Source: Bryobacteraceae bacterium
GTDB taxonomy: Bacteria > Acidobacteriota > Terriglobia > Bryobacterales > Bryobacteraceae
NCBI GenBank assembly: GCA_025056865.1
Contig: JANWVO010000003.1
Location: 124,001-188,000 of the forward strand
Direction of reading: 5' to 3'
Length of the DNA stretch: 64,000 bases
Shown here piece by piece: positions 54,041 through 64,000 of this stretch. Numbering within the stretch: the first letter of the stretch is position 1; every line of letters starts with the position of its first letter. Position numbers and translations under genes: made by a program. The notes below the pieces were generated by a model that was given only the letters and a program-made list of their open reading frames with translations, was not told the origin of the DNA and did no database searches.

Positions 54041-54069
54041 TCAGACACTGCCCGCTTCACTTTGGTTCC
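54041..54069 (-). promoter_or_regulatory. RpoE-type (ECF) promoter of the sigma factor operon
   Basis: On the minus strand GGAACC (54069-54064), 17-nt spacer, GTCTGA (54046-54041), matching the classical ECF consensus (GGAAC-N16/17-GTCTRA). It is about 55 nt upstream of the sigma factor start. Confidence 0.75.
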
Positions 54070-54100
54070 TGCTACTTTCAGTTTCCACCCTCGAAGTCTT

Positions 54101-56233
54101 TTATTCAATCACGAATGCCAGCCTCTCTTCCGCCACCGGCCGCCCCCCGGCCACCAGCACCGCCCGCACGTCGTACTGCCCGGCGGGCCATCCCCCCACC
54201 GGAATCTGCGCGATGTACGGGATCCGCCCCTGCCGGTCCGGCTCCGGCAGCGGAGCCTCGCCCTGCCCCACCGCCTGCCCGTCCCGGCTGAACTCCATCC
54301 GCAGCTCGGGCTTCGGCTCTCCGGGCACGGTCTGGATCAGGCAGTAAATCCCGGCCTGCGCATTCGGCCCCGCCGCGATCCGCCCCTCCAGGTCCGGCAC
54401 CACGCGCCCTTTCTCGAAGCGGAACGGGTTGCTGCCGTCGTCCGGCCCCTCGGCAGGCTCCACCCGCCGGATCAGCACCAGCGACGACAGCGACGGCGCG
54501 CCCCCCGCCTGCGCCACCAGCGCTGCCCGCCGCGCCCCCGCCTTCTCCGAAAACCAGTCCATCACCGCCGTCTCCAGCGTGTAACGGCCCGGAGCCAGCT
54601 CCATCGGCTCGGCAAAAGTGAAATTGCCCGCCCGGTAGCCCTCCAGCCGGTCCAGCTCCCGCACCAGCGGAAAGTCGCGCTGAAACTTCCTCACCACCTG
54701 CCCTTCCGCGTTCTTCACCAGCCCCAGCACGGAAAAATGCATCGCGAACGTCTTCTTCGCCTCGTCCCGCCGCGCCTCCAGGTTCCGCAGCGGCACCTCC
54801 ACCGCCGCCACGTGCTTCACCAGCCCTCCCGCGCTGCCGAAGCGGTACATGGCCGAACGGAACTCCACGTCGCGCGGCAGCCGCGGCTGCGCCAGCATCT
54901 TCAGCACCGGCACCTCCCACGGAAACAGCACGTCGCGGAATTCCGGCGGCAGGGCGAAATACCCCGCCCGCGACTGCGCCACCGCATTTTCCCTCTTCAG
55001 CCGCACCGAAAGCTGGCGGTATTTTCCGTCAAAATTCCGGTTCTGCGGCTTGTAGGTCGCCTCGTAATACGCGTAAATATCTTCGATGATCCGCTCCATC
55101 GGGCGCCGGAAATCGTTCGTCTCCCCCACCAGGAATCCCCCCGTGGACACGGCCAGGCTTTGCAGCCACGCCTGCGGGTTGTTCCGCGTCGCCGCCACCT
55201 GGCGGTCTGTCCGCTTCATCCCGTCGGCCGTCTCCTGCGTGCGCGTCGCCGTGTTTTCCAGCCCCGTCGGCAGCTCGTTCACCGATTGCAGCGTGTCCAC
55301 GCTCGGCGCGCTCTGCGACCACGTCGTCAGCCCCTTGGCGTCCACCGTGTAGAACGTGAAGTTCGTGCGGTTGGCCTCGCCCACCAGCGTCTGGTACATC
55401 GTGTCCTGCGCCTCGTCCACCATGAACCATTCGGTGAAATAGATCGCCGTCTTCCGCCCGGCCAGCCCCTGCTGCCCTTTCACCAGCGCCAGCAGCGAGG
55501 TCAGCGACAGCGATCCCTGCTGCTCCCGCGTCGTCTGCTCGAGAAACTGCTCCATGTTGCGCAGCGCGCGCGCCATCGCCTGCTCGGCGTAGTTGGCCCC
55601 GTCCGCCGCCTGCCCTCCGGCCGGCGGCTGCGCCGCCCGCGCCGCATCGGCTGCCTGCGCCTGCGTCCGCGCCGCCCGCGCCTCGTCCCGCTCCGGGCGC
55701 AGGTTCGTGCCCACGCCGCTCGTGGCCCGCTCGATCGCCTTCCGCAACAGCCCCTTGTCCCGCGTGAACCCCTGCAACACCCGCAGCGCCGGATCCACGC
55801 GGAACACCGCGAAATACACGTTCGGATCCGTCTCCCGGGCCACCAGATGATTCGCCGCGTCCCGGCTCAGCCGCATCGCCTCCGGCCCCAGCCGCTCGAA
55901 CACCAGGCTCACCAGCCGCAACTGCCGCAGCGGATCGAGCGTCACCCGCTGCTGGTTCTCCAGCACCGCCTGCGGCCCTTCGATCAGCCGCAGCGAGCGC
56001 ACCTCCTGCCGCTGCCCGTTCTCGAAGATCTCGATCTCCTCCGGCCGGAGGTCCTTGAGGAGCCTTCCGCGCCGGTCGCGGACGATCAGGTCCACCACCA
56101 CCTCATCGACGTCCACCGTGATCACCGGCGCCGCCGGCTTCGGCGGCTCCTGCCGCGCCTGCGCCGCCGCAGCCAGCGCCAGAGAAACCGCAATCAGCCT
56201 CTGAAGGGCCGGAAACGCATTGAAGCATGCCAT
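54101..56233 (-). CDS. Secreted VWFA-related protein (acidobacterial VWFA-like domain)
   Basis: About 710 residues with a signal peptide (MACFNAFPALQRLIAVSLALAAAAQA). The N-terminal domain (about 25-210) reads VDVDEVVVDLIVRDRRGRLLKDLRPEEIEIFENG, the start typical of the acidobacterial VWFA-related family; the VWA-like region follows with KTAIYFTEWFMVDEA. A large Ala/Gln-rich insert (about 185-240) interrupts it. The C-terminal ~250 residues are beta-rich. These proteins are abundant in Acidobacteria, with unknown roles, probably in surface adhesion or export. Confidence 0.88.
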   Translation of the reverse strand: MACFNAFPALQRLIAVSLALAAAAQARQEPPKPAAPVITVDVDEVVVDLIVRDRRGRLLKDLRPEEIEIFENGQRQEVRSLRLIEGPQAVLENQQRVTLDPLRQLRLVSLVFERLGPEAMRLSRDAANHLVARETDPNVYFAVFRVDPALRVLQGFTRDKGLLRKAIERATSGVGTNLRPERDEARAARTQAQAADAARAAQPPAGGQAADGANYAEQAMARALRNMEQFLEQTTREQQGSLSLTSLLALVKGQQGLAGRKTAIYFTEWFMVDEAQDTMYQTLVGEANRTNFTFYTVDAKGLTTWSQSAPSVDTLQSVNELPTGLENTATRTQETADGMKRTDRQVAATRNNPQAWLQSLAVSTGGFLVGETNDFRRPMERIIEDIYAYYEATYKPQNRNFDGKYRQLSVRLKRENAVAQSRAGYFALPPEFRDVLFPWEVPVLKMLAQPRLPRDVEFRSAMYRFGSAGGLVKHVAAVEVPLRNLEARRDEAKKTFAMHFSVLGLVKNAEGQVVRKFQRDFPLVRELDRLEGYRAGNFTFAEPMELAPGRYTLETAVMDWFSEKAGARRAALVAQAGGAPSLSSLVLIRRVEPAEGPDDGSNPFRFEKGRVVPDLEGRIAAGPNAQAGIYCLIQTVPGEPKPELRMEFSRDGQAVGQGEAPLPEPDRQGRIPYIAQIPVGGWPAGQYDVRAVLVAGGRPVAEERLAFVIE

Positions 56234-56321
56234 CCTGGGACCGCTCCCGCCGCCAGCCGCGGCGCCTGCCTCCGCCACTCTATCTTCCGCAGCGCGGGGA
56301 GGCAACCGCGCGCGTTCCTCT

Positions 56322-57287
56322 TCACAGCACGAAATTGAACAGGTATCCCACCGAGATGATCCCCGCCGTCATCACCCCGGCAAACACCGCCAGCAGCGGC
56401 GGCCGCAGCACGTTGCGCAGGATGATCATCTCCGGCGCCGACAGCGCCGTCACCGCCATCGTGAAGGCCAGCACCGTCCCCAGCGGCATTCCCTTGCCCG
56501 CCAGCGCCTCGGTAATCGGCAGCACCCCGGCGACGTTGGCGTACAGCGGCACCCCCAGCAGCACTGCCACCGGCACCGCGAACGGATTGCCCGGCCCCGC
56601 CCACCGCATCACCAGCTCCTCCGGCACATAGCCGTGAATGAACGCCCCGGCCGCAATCCCGCCCACGATGTAGGGCCACACCTTGCCGAAGATCTCCCGG
56701 CTTGAACGCCACCCTTCCGCGATCCGCGCCCGCAGAGTCAGCTCGGCCACGCCGCCCGCCGCCGCGGGAACCTCCCACACGAACGGCTCCACCCACTTCT
56801 CCAGCCGCAGCAGCCCGATCACTGTCCCGCCCGCGATCGCCAGCGCCACGCCGAAGCCGATGTAGATCGCCGCCACCCGCCACCCGAACAGCCCCCACAG
56901 CAGCGCCACCGCCACCTCGTTCACCATCGGGGCCGAGATCAGGTAGGAGAACGTCACCCCCAGCGGCACGCCGCCTTTCAGGAATCCGATGAACAGCGGC
57001 ACCGCCGAACAACTGCAAAACGGCGTGAAGATCCCGGTCACCGCCGCCGCGATGTTGCCGAACAGGAGCCGCCGCCCTTCCAGCATCCGCCGCACCGCCT
57101 CCGGTTGCAGCCAGGTCTGAAGCGTGCCCACGGCGAAGCTCACCGCCAGCAGCAGCGTGAGCACCTTCGGCACGTCATAGAGGAAGAACTCGACGCTGGA
57201 GCCGAGCCTCGACGCCGGGTCCAGCCCGAAGACGCGCTCCGTGCACCAGCGCGCGAACTGCTCGTAGGGCGCGAACAGGCCCGGCAT
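56322..57287 (-). CDS. Permease (ArsP/DUF318 family)
   Basis: A 321-residue protein with about eight membrane helices and the family motifs TPFCSCSAVPLFIGFLKGGVPLGVTFSYLISAPMVNEVA and GMPLGTVLAFTMAVTALSAPEM. ArsP-type permeases export organoarsenicals; others of the family handle Cu/Zn or unknown ions. It follows the arsR and thioredoxin-like genes in one operon. Substrate not certain. Confidence 0.9.
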   Translation of the reverse strand: MPGLFAPYEQFARWCTERVFGLDPASRLGSSVEFFLYDVPKVLTLLLAVSFAVGTLQTWLQPEAVRRMLEGRRLLFGNIAAAVTGIFTPFCSCSAVPLFIGFLKGGVPLGVTFSYLISAPMVNEVAVALLWGLFGWRVAAIYIGFGVALAIAGGTVIGLLRLEKWVEPFVWEVPAAAGGVAELTLRARIAEGWRSSREIFGKVWPYIVGGIAAGAFIHGYVPEELVMRWAGPGNPFAVPVAVLLGVPLYANVAGVLPITEALAGKGMPLGTVLAFTMAVTALSAPEMIILRNVLRPPLLAVFAGVMTAGIISVGYLFNFVL

Positions 57288-57297
57288 CGCCCGTCCT

Positions 57298-57534
57298 TCA
57301 GCCCTGCGCCAGGATCGGCTTCAGCTCCTCCGGCGTGGCCACCCGGCCCGCCAGCTTCAGCCTGCCGTCTATCGCCAGCGCCGGCGTCACCAGCGCTCCC
57401 AGGCGCGCGATCTCGCCGAAATCGGTGATCTTCTCGATCTCGAAATCGAGGCCCAGCTCCCGCGCCGCGGCCTCGGCGTTCTCCCGGAGCTGATTGCACT
57501 TCTTGCAGCCGGAGCCGAGTATCTGGATCTTCAC
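57298..57534 (-). CDS. Thioredoxin-like small redox protein (CxxC)
   Basis: A 78-residue protein beginning MKIQILGSGCKKCNQL (redox CxxC) and ending TPEELKPIL, of the redox-active disulfide protein 2 / thioredoxin family found beside permeases. The GTG start is supported by GGAGG 7 nt upstream, and the start overlaps the arsR stop (57531-57534). It may reduce or guard metal(loid) substrates. Confidence 0.88.
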   Translation of the reverse strand: MKIQILGSGCKKCNQLRENAEAAARELGLDFEIEKITDFGEIARLGALVTPALAIDGRLKLAGRVATPEELKPILAQG

Positions 57535-57842
57535 TTCGCTACCTCCCTGCGCGCCCGTTCCGCGATTCTCGCGGCGCATTCCAGCATCCGCAGCGGCCAG
57601 CGTCCGCGCAGGCGGTACCACACCTGCGCCCCGCGCTTCTCGCGCTCCACCACGCCGGCGCGCCAGAGCTGCCCGAGGTGCCGGCTCACCGTGGAGAAGT
57701 CGCCGCCGGCCGCCTCGTGCAGCTCGCACACGCAGCGCTCGCCGCGCCCCAGCAGCTCCACCAGCAGCACCCGCGTCGGGTGCCCCAGCGCCTTCAGCAC
57801 CGCGGCGCGGCGGCTGCGCCGCCTGGAATCGGATGCCGTCAT
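57531..57842 (-). CDS. ArsR-family metalloregulator
   Basis: A 103-residue winged HTH protein: ALGHPTRVLLVELLGRGERCVCELHEAAGGDFSTVSRHLGQLW. The RCVCEL segment gives the cysteine pair used for As(III)/Sb(III) sensing in ArsR. It represses by binding an operator; a perfect inverted repeat overlapping its own promoter lies just upstream. First gene of the arsR / redox protein / permease operon. Confidence 0.93.
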   Translation of the reverse strand: MTASDSRRRSRRAAVLKALGHPTRVLLVELLGRGERCVCELHEAAGGDFSTVSRHLGQLWRAGVVEREKRGAQVWYRLRGRWPLRMLECAARIAERARREVAK

Positions 57843-57851
57843 CCGTTTCTC

Positions 57852-57881
57852 AGGCTAGCAGGGATTTGCAGAAATCGTCAA
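57852..57881 (-). promoter_or_regulatory. Promoter of the arsR operon
   Basis: Minus strand TTGACG (57881-57876), 18-nt spacer, TAGCCT (57857-57852), about 10 nt upstream of the arsR start. It overlaps the operator at 57862-57885 and lies just after the yqhD stop. Confidence 0.7.
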
Positions 57882-57885
57882 ATCC
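57862..57885. promoter_or_regulatory. ArsR operator (inverted repeat)
   Basis: GGATTTG (57862-57868) and CAAATCC (57879-57885), a perfect 7-bp inverted repeat with a 10-nt spacer, covering the -35 box and spacer of the arsR promoter. An inner repeat GATTT-gcag-AAATC is also present. Strong sign of autorepression. Confidence 0.7.
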
Positions 57886-57890
57886 GGAAA

Positions 57891-59054
57891 TCACGCCGCC
57901 AGGCTGCGCGCAAGAATCTCCTCCACCGCCGCCGGCCCGACGGCGCCGCGCTCGCCCAGCTTCGCCATCCCGCGCTTCTCCAGCCGCTCCGCCACCAGCT
58001 TCGGCGTCTCCGGCTTCACGCCCTCGTAGCGCGCCAGCCGCGTCGGCACGCCCAGCGACTCGAAGAACTCCTCCGTGCGCCGGATCGCCGCCTCGATCCG
58101 CTCCTCTTCCGTCCCCTCGCGGATGCCCCACACCCGCTCGCCGTATTGCAGCAGCTTCGCCGCCTTGTCCCGCTTCATCACGCGGTACAGGTGCGGCGCC
58201 ACCACGGCCAGCGTGCGCGCGTGGTCGATCCCGTACAGCGCCGTCAGCTCGTGCCCGATCATGTGCGTCGCCCAGTCCTGCGGCACGCCGCAGCCGATCA
58301 GCCCGTTCAGCGCCATCGTCGCCGTCCACACGAACGTCGCCCGCGCGTCATAGTCCTTCGGGTCCGCCAGCGTCTTCGGCCCGGTTTCGATCAGCGTCGA
58401 CAGAATCGACTCGGCGAACCGGTCGTTCAGCTCTGCGTGCGCCGGAAACGTCAGGTACTGCTCCATCACGTGCACGTACGCGTCGACGATCCCATTGGCC
58501 ACCTGCCGCGGCGGCAGCGTGAACGTCGTCTCCGGATCGAGCACGGAGAACTTCGGATACACGTGCCGCGACGAAAACGCCAGCTTCTCGCCCCTCTCCG
58601 ACCGGCTGATCACCGCATACGGGTTCGCCTCCGAACCCGTCGCCGGCAGCGTCAGCACGCTGCCCAGCGGCACCGCCGACTTCACCTCCGCGCCCTTCTC
58701 GACGATGTCCCACGGCTCGCCCTCGAACGGAATCGCCGCGGCGATGAACTTCGTCCCGTCCAGCACCGAGCCGCCGCCCACCGCCAGCAGGAACTCCGCC
58801 TTCTCGGCCCGGGCAAGCCGCACCGCCTCCATCAGCGTCCGGTATTCCGGGTTCGGCTGGATGCCGCCGAATTCGAGCACGGCGCAATGCTTCAGCGCCG
58901 CCATCACCTGGTCGTAGACGCCATTGGAGCGGATCGAGCCGCCTCCATACGTCACCAGCACCCGCGTGCCCGCGGGAATTTCCCGCGAAATCGAGGCAAT
59001 CTGCCCTTTTCCAAAGAGGATTTTCGTCGGATTCCAGAATTCAAAATTCAACAT
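57891..59054 (-). CDS. yqhD: NADPH-dependent aldehyde reductase (YqhD-like iron-containing alcohol dehydrogenase)
   Basis: A 387-residue enzyme, the same length as E. coli YqhD, with FGKGQIASISREIP, LLAVGGGSVLDGTKFIAAA, TLPATGSEANPYAVIS and the metal ligands in VANGIVDAYVHVMEQY, ATHMIGHELTALYGIDHARTL. It reduces reactive aldehydes, often induced by oxidative or aldehyde stress. Its stop lies only about 10 nt from the arsR promoter. Assignment is strong; physiological substrate is inferred. Confidence 0.95.
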   Translation of the reverse strand: MLNFEFWNPTKILFGKGQIASISREIPAGTRVLVTYGGGSIRSNGVYDQVMAALKHCAVLEFGGIQPNPEYRTLMEAVRLARAEKAEFLLAVGGGSVLDGTKFIAAAIPFEGEPWDIVEKGAEVKSAVPLGSVLTLPATGSEANPYAVISRSERGEKLAFSSRHVYPKFSVLDPETTFTLPPRQVANGIVDAYVHVMEQYLTFPAHAELNDRFAESILSTLIETGPKTLADPKDYDARATFVWTATMALNGLIGCGVPQDWATHMIGHELTALYGIDHARTLAVVAPHLYRVMKRDKAAKLLQYGERVWGIREGTEEERIEAAIRRTEEFFESLGVPTRLARYEGVKPETPKLVAERLEKRGMAKLGERGAVGPAAVEEILARSLAA

Positions 59055-59306
59055 GGCACCACTCCCTGCAAATCAGAATCTCACCCCTGCGCCGCCGGTC
59101 GCGCCGCGTGCGGACGGAGCGCGGAAAAGCCGTCCGCCGGAGCGCCGCCCGCAGCCGCCATCACGGAATCCGGAGGCCCTTGCGACGGATGTTCCTGCCA
59201 GGCCCCTCCAGCCGCGGCTTCCCCAGTGGGGCGCACCCGGTCCGCGCCGGCGGCGGCAGGATCCATCCGGCCTGCCGTCCCGGGCCGGGAAATCCGGCTC
59301 ATGAAT

Positions 59307-62490
<3,184 letters not shown>

Positions 62491-62493
62491 CGC

Positions 62494-63162
62494 TCACGCC
62501 CTGCGCCGTTCGCCGAACAGCGCCGTCCCCACCCGCACCACCGTCGCCCCTTCTTCGATCGCCGCCTCCAGGTCGTGCGACATCCCCATCGACAGCCCGC
62601 TCAGCCCCAGCCGCTCCGCCAGCTCGCGCAGCCTCCGGAAATACGGCCGCGACTGCTCCGGATCCTCCGACCACGGCGGCATCGTCATCAGCCCCGTCAG
62701 CCGCAGGTTCGGCAGCGCGCGGATCGCCTCCGCCAGCGCCTCCACCTCCTCCGGCGCGCAGCCCGCCTTCGTCTCCTCCGGCGACAGCTTCACCTCGATC
62801 ATCACCTCCAGCGGCCGCCCCAGCGCGTCCAGCCGCCGCGCCAGCTTCTCGCTGTCCACCGTCTGAATGACGTCGAAAATCTCCCCGGCCCGCCGGCTTT
62901 TGTTCGATTGCAGATGTCCGATCAGATGGAATTTCGCCCCTTCCAGATGCCGCACCGCCGGATATTTCTGCTCGAATTCCTGCACATAATTCTCGCCGAA
63001 ATGCCGCAGCCCCAGCGCATGCGCCTCCAGAATCGCCTCCGCCGGAAACGTCTTGGTCACCGCCACCAGCGTGACCTCTTCCCGGCGCCGCCCCGCGCGC
63101 CGGCAGGCCCGCTCGATGCGCTCCTCTACCTGCGCCACCCGTTGGGAGAGACCGGAGTCCAC
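62494..63162 (-). CDS. YggS-family PLP-binding protein (PLP homeostasis)
   Basis: A 222-residue fold-type III PLP protein with the lysine in [37 protein letters not shown] and [37 protein letters not shown]. YggS/PLPBP proteins control intracellular PLP levels. The divergent start is only about 15 nt from the plus-strand gene at 63177. Confidence 0.95.
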   Translation of the reverse strand: MDSGLSQRVAQVEERIERACRRAGRRREEVTLVAVTKTFPAEAILEAHALGLRHFGENYVQEFEQKYPAVRHLEGAKFHLIGHLQSNKSRRAGEIFDVIQTVDSEKLARRLDALGRPLEVMIEVKLSPEETKAGCAPEEVEALAEAIRALPNLRLTGLMTMPPWSEDPEQSRPYFRRLRELAERLGLSGLSMGMSHDLEAAIEEGATVVRVGTALFGERRRA

Positions 63163-63176
63163 TGTCCGCCATTATA

Positions 63177-64000
63177 ATGGGGCCGTTGTCCGGCCTCCGC
63201 CGCGAAGGCCGCGCAGAGCCCGCCGCCGCGCTGCGCGCCGGGGTCGAGCGTTTCCTCGCCTCCTGCCGCGATCCCGTCCTCCTTGAGCCCGGCGAGGCGC
63301 CCTTCGCCCTCTCCGAAGGCCACGGCCTCCATCTGTCCGCGCGCGGAGCCTGCCTCCTGCTGGAAGCCTGGGACGGCGCCCGCACTCTCGCCCGCCGCAT
63401 CGTCGGCATCGTCGAGGCCCGCCCCGCCCGCCTCGTCCTCGCCACGGAACGCTTCGGCGGCCGCTCCGGCACGCTCGCCCTGGCCGACCGCGCCGCCCCC
63501 GCCGCCGCTCCTGCACTCGCGCGCGGCTCGCGCGCCGTCCTGCTGGAAAGGCTCCGCCGCTGGCTCGCCCGCCAGTTCCCCGGCTGGCAGCTCCGCGATC
63601 TCAGCGCCGGCATGGATCTGGAAAACTCGCTCTCGCCCGCCTGCCCCCGCGCCCTGCTCACGCTCGGCACACGGCGCCTCGCCGCCATCGCCGCCGATGC
63701 CGCGCACGCCTCCGCTGCCCTCGCCCAGGGCCTGCTCTGGCTGGACTGCCTCCGCCGCCGCGACGGCGTCGACACCCGCGCGCTCGCCCTCTTCCTCCCC
63801 CGCGGCTCGGAGACCGCCGCCGCCCTCTGCCTTCCTCACCTCTGCGTGGAGGCGCGTCTGTTCCTGTACGGCGAATCGGGCGACGAGGAGCCCGCCGCCT
63901 TCGAGGACGCTGGCAACCGCGTCCGCGAACTCGCTCCCTGGATCGATCCGCCCCCGCCCGCCGCCGGCGAATCCGCCCGTTGGGTTCACGAACTCGCGCT
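63177..64000 (+). CDS. Unidentified protein, 3' end outside window
   Basis: An open frame from ATG at 63177 runs off the window (about 274 codons visible), with third positions almost all G or C, which argues for coding; the opposite strand also has long open frames that are probably its shadow. The protein begins GPLSGLRREGRAEP and has no signal peptide; residues 30-110 (FLASCRDPVLLEPGEAPFAL, ARGACLLLEAW) are alpha/beta-like. No known domain is recognised. The ATG overlaps a TATAAT sequence (63173-63178), so the true start may be the TTG at 63186. Confidence 0.6.
   Translation, partial: MGPLSGLRREGRAEPAAALRAGVERFLASCRDPVLLEPGEAPFALSEGHGLHLSARGACLLLEAWDGARTLARRIVGIVEARPARLVLATERFGGRSGTLALADRAAPAAAPALARGSRAVLLERLRRWLARQFPGWQLRDLSAGMDLENSLSPACPRALLTLGTRRLAAIAADAAHASAALAQGLLWLDCLRRRDGVDTRALALFLPRGSETAAALCLPHLCVEARLFLYGESGDEEPAAFEDAGNRVRELAPWIDPPPPAAGESARWVHELA

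Noticed and set aside
63126-63989. Antisense open frame opposite the last gene
   Set aside because: Gly/Ala/Glu-rich composition fits a shadow of the plus-strand frame with strong GC3 bias.

Overview
The window is GC-rich DNA, densely coding, with many ATGA-type overlaps, and looks like chromosome from an Acidobacteriota member, most likely the Bryobacterales/Solibacter group. The clues are a VWFA-related protein of the acidobacterial type, a large TonB-dependent receptor with an N-terminal carboxypeptidase-regulatory-like domain, PEP-CTERM proteins, a split glycine decarboxylase (gcvPA/gcvPB) and many secreted or lipoprotein enzymes. The lineage is inferred from gene content only; no rRNA gene is present.

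Layout. 1-8.1 kb: tail of a putative S55 (SpoIVB-like) secreted peptidase coupled to a secreted beta-propeller protein; a DUF438 hemerythrin-like/PAS protein with a DUF1858/DUF2249-like partner; a ribulose-phosphate 3-epimerase; a periplasmic parvulin isomerase overlapping an HExxH protein; a TlpA lipoprotein overlapping a stand-alone DsbD N-terminal domain. 8.6-14.9 kb (minus): TonB receptor, MgtC-like protein and MgtA-type Mg2+ ATPase, the last behind a structured leader of about 360 nt. 14.9-20.8 kb (minus): glycine cleavage genes gcvT-gcvH and gcvPA-gcvPB, split by an opposite-strand tandem methyltransferase. 20.9-25.8 kb: bacterioferritin, then a three-gene PIG-L deacetylase / 40-aa membrane protein / sodium:solute symporter operon.

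25.8-33.3 kb is the most accessory-looking part. It starts with a clear selenocysteine tRNA (selC) and ends with an initiator tRNA-Met. In between lie a WYL regulator, an SbcD-like phosphoesterase with an altered metal-ligand motif, an SMC-like ATPase with no zinc hook, and two PEP-CTERM genes that both look damaged. 33.3-34.0 kb is non-coding with several perfect GC hairpins, followed by an unlisted 48-aa membrane protein gene.

34.2-47 kb: Rieske protein, mutM, CBS protein, 2-oxoacid:ferredoxin oxidoreductase (korAB-like), SDR, large TonB receptor, secG, tRNA-Leu(GAG), DUF1080 protein, sugar porter and an esterase. 47-54 kb (minus) is an information-processing cluster: ECF sigma factor, anti-sigma factor, ksgA, gltX, glnS and a carbamoyltransferase, headed by an RpoE-like promoter that suggests autoregulation. 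54-64 kb: VWFA-related secreted protein; arsR / thioredoxin-like / permease operon with a perfect operator over its promoter; yqhD-type aldehyde reductase; guaB; CocE-type hydrolase; YggS-type PLP protein; and the start of an unidentified divergent gene running off the window.
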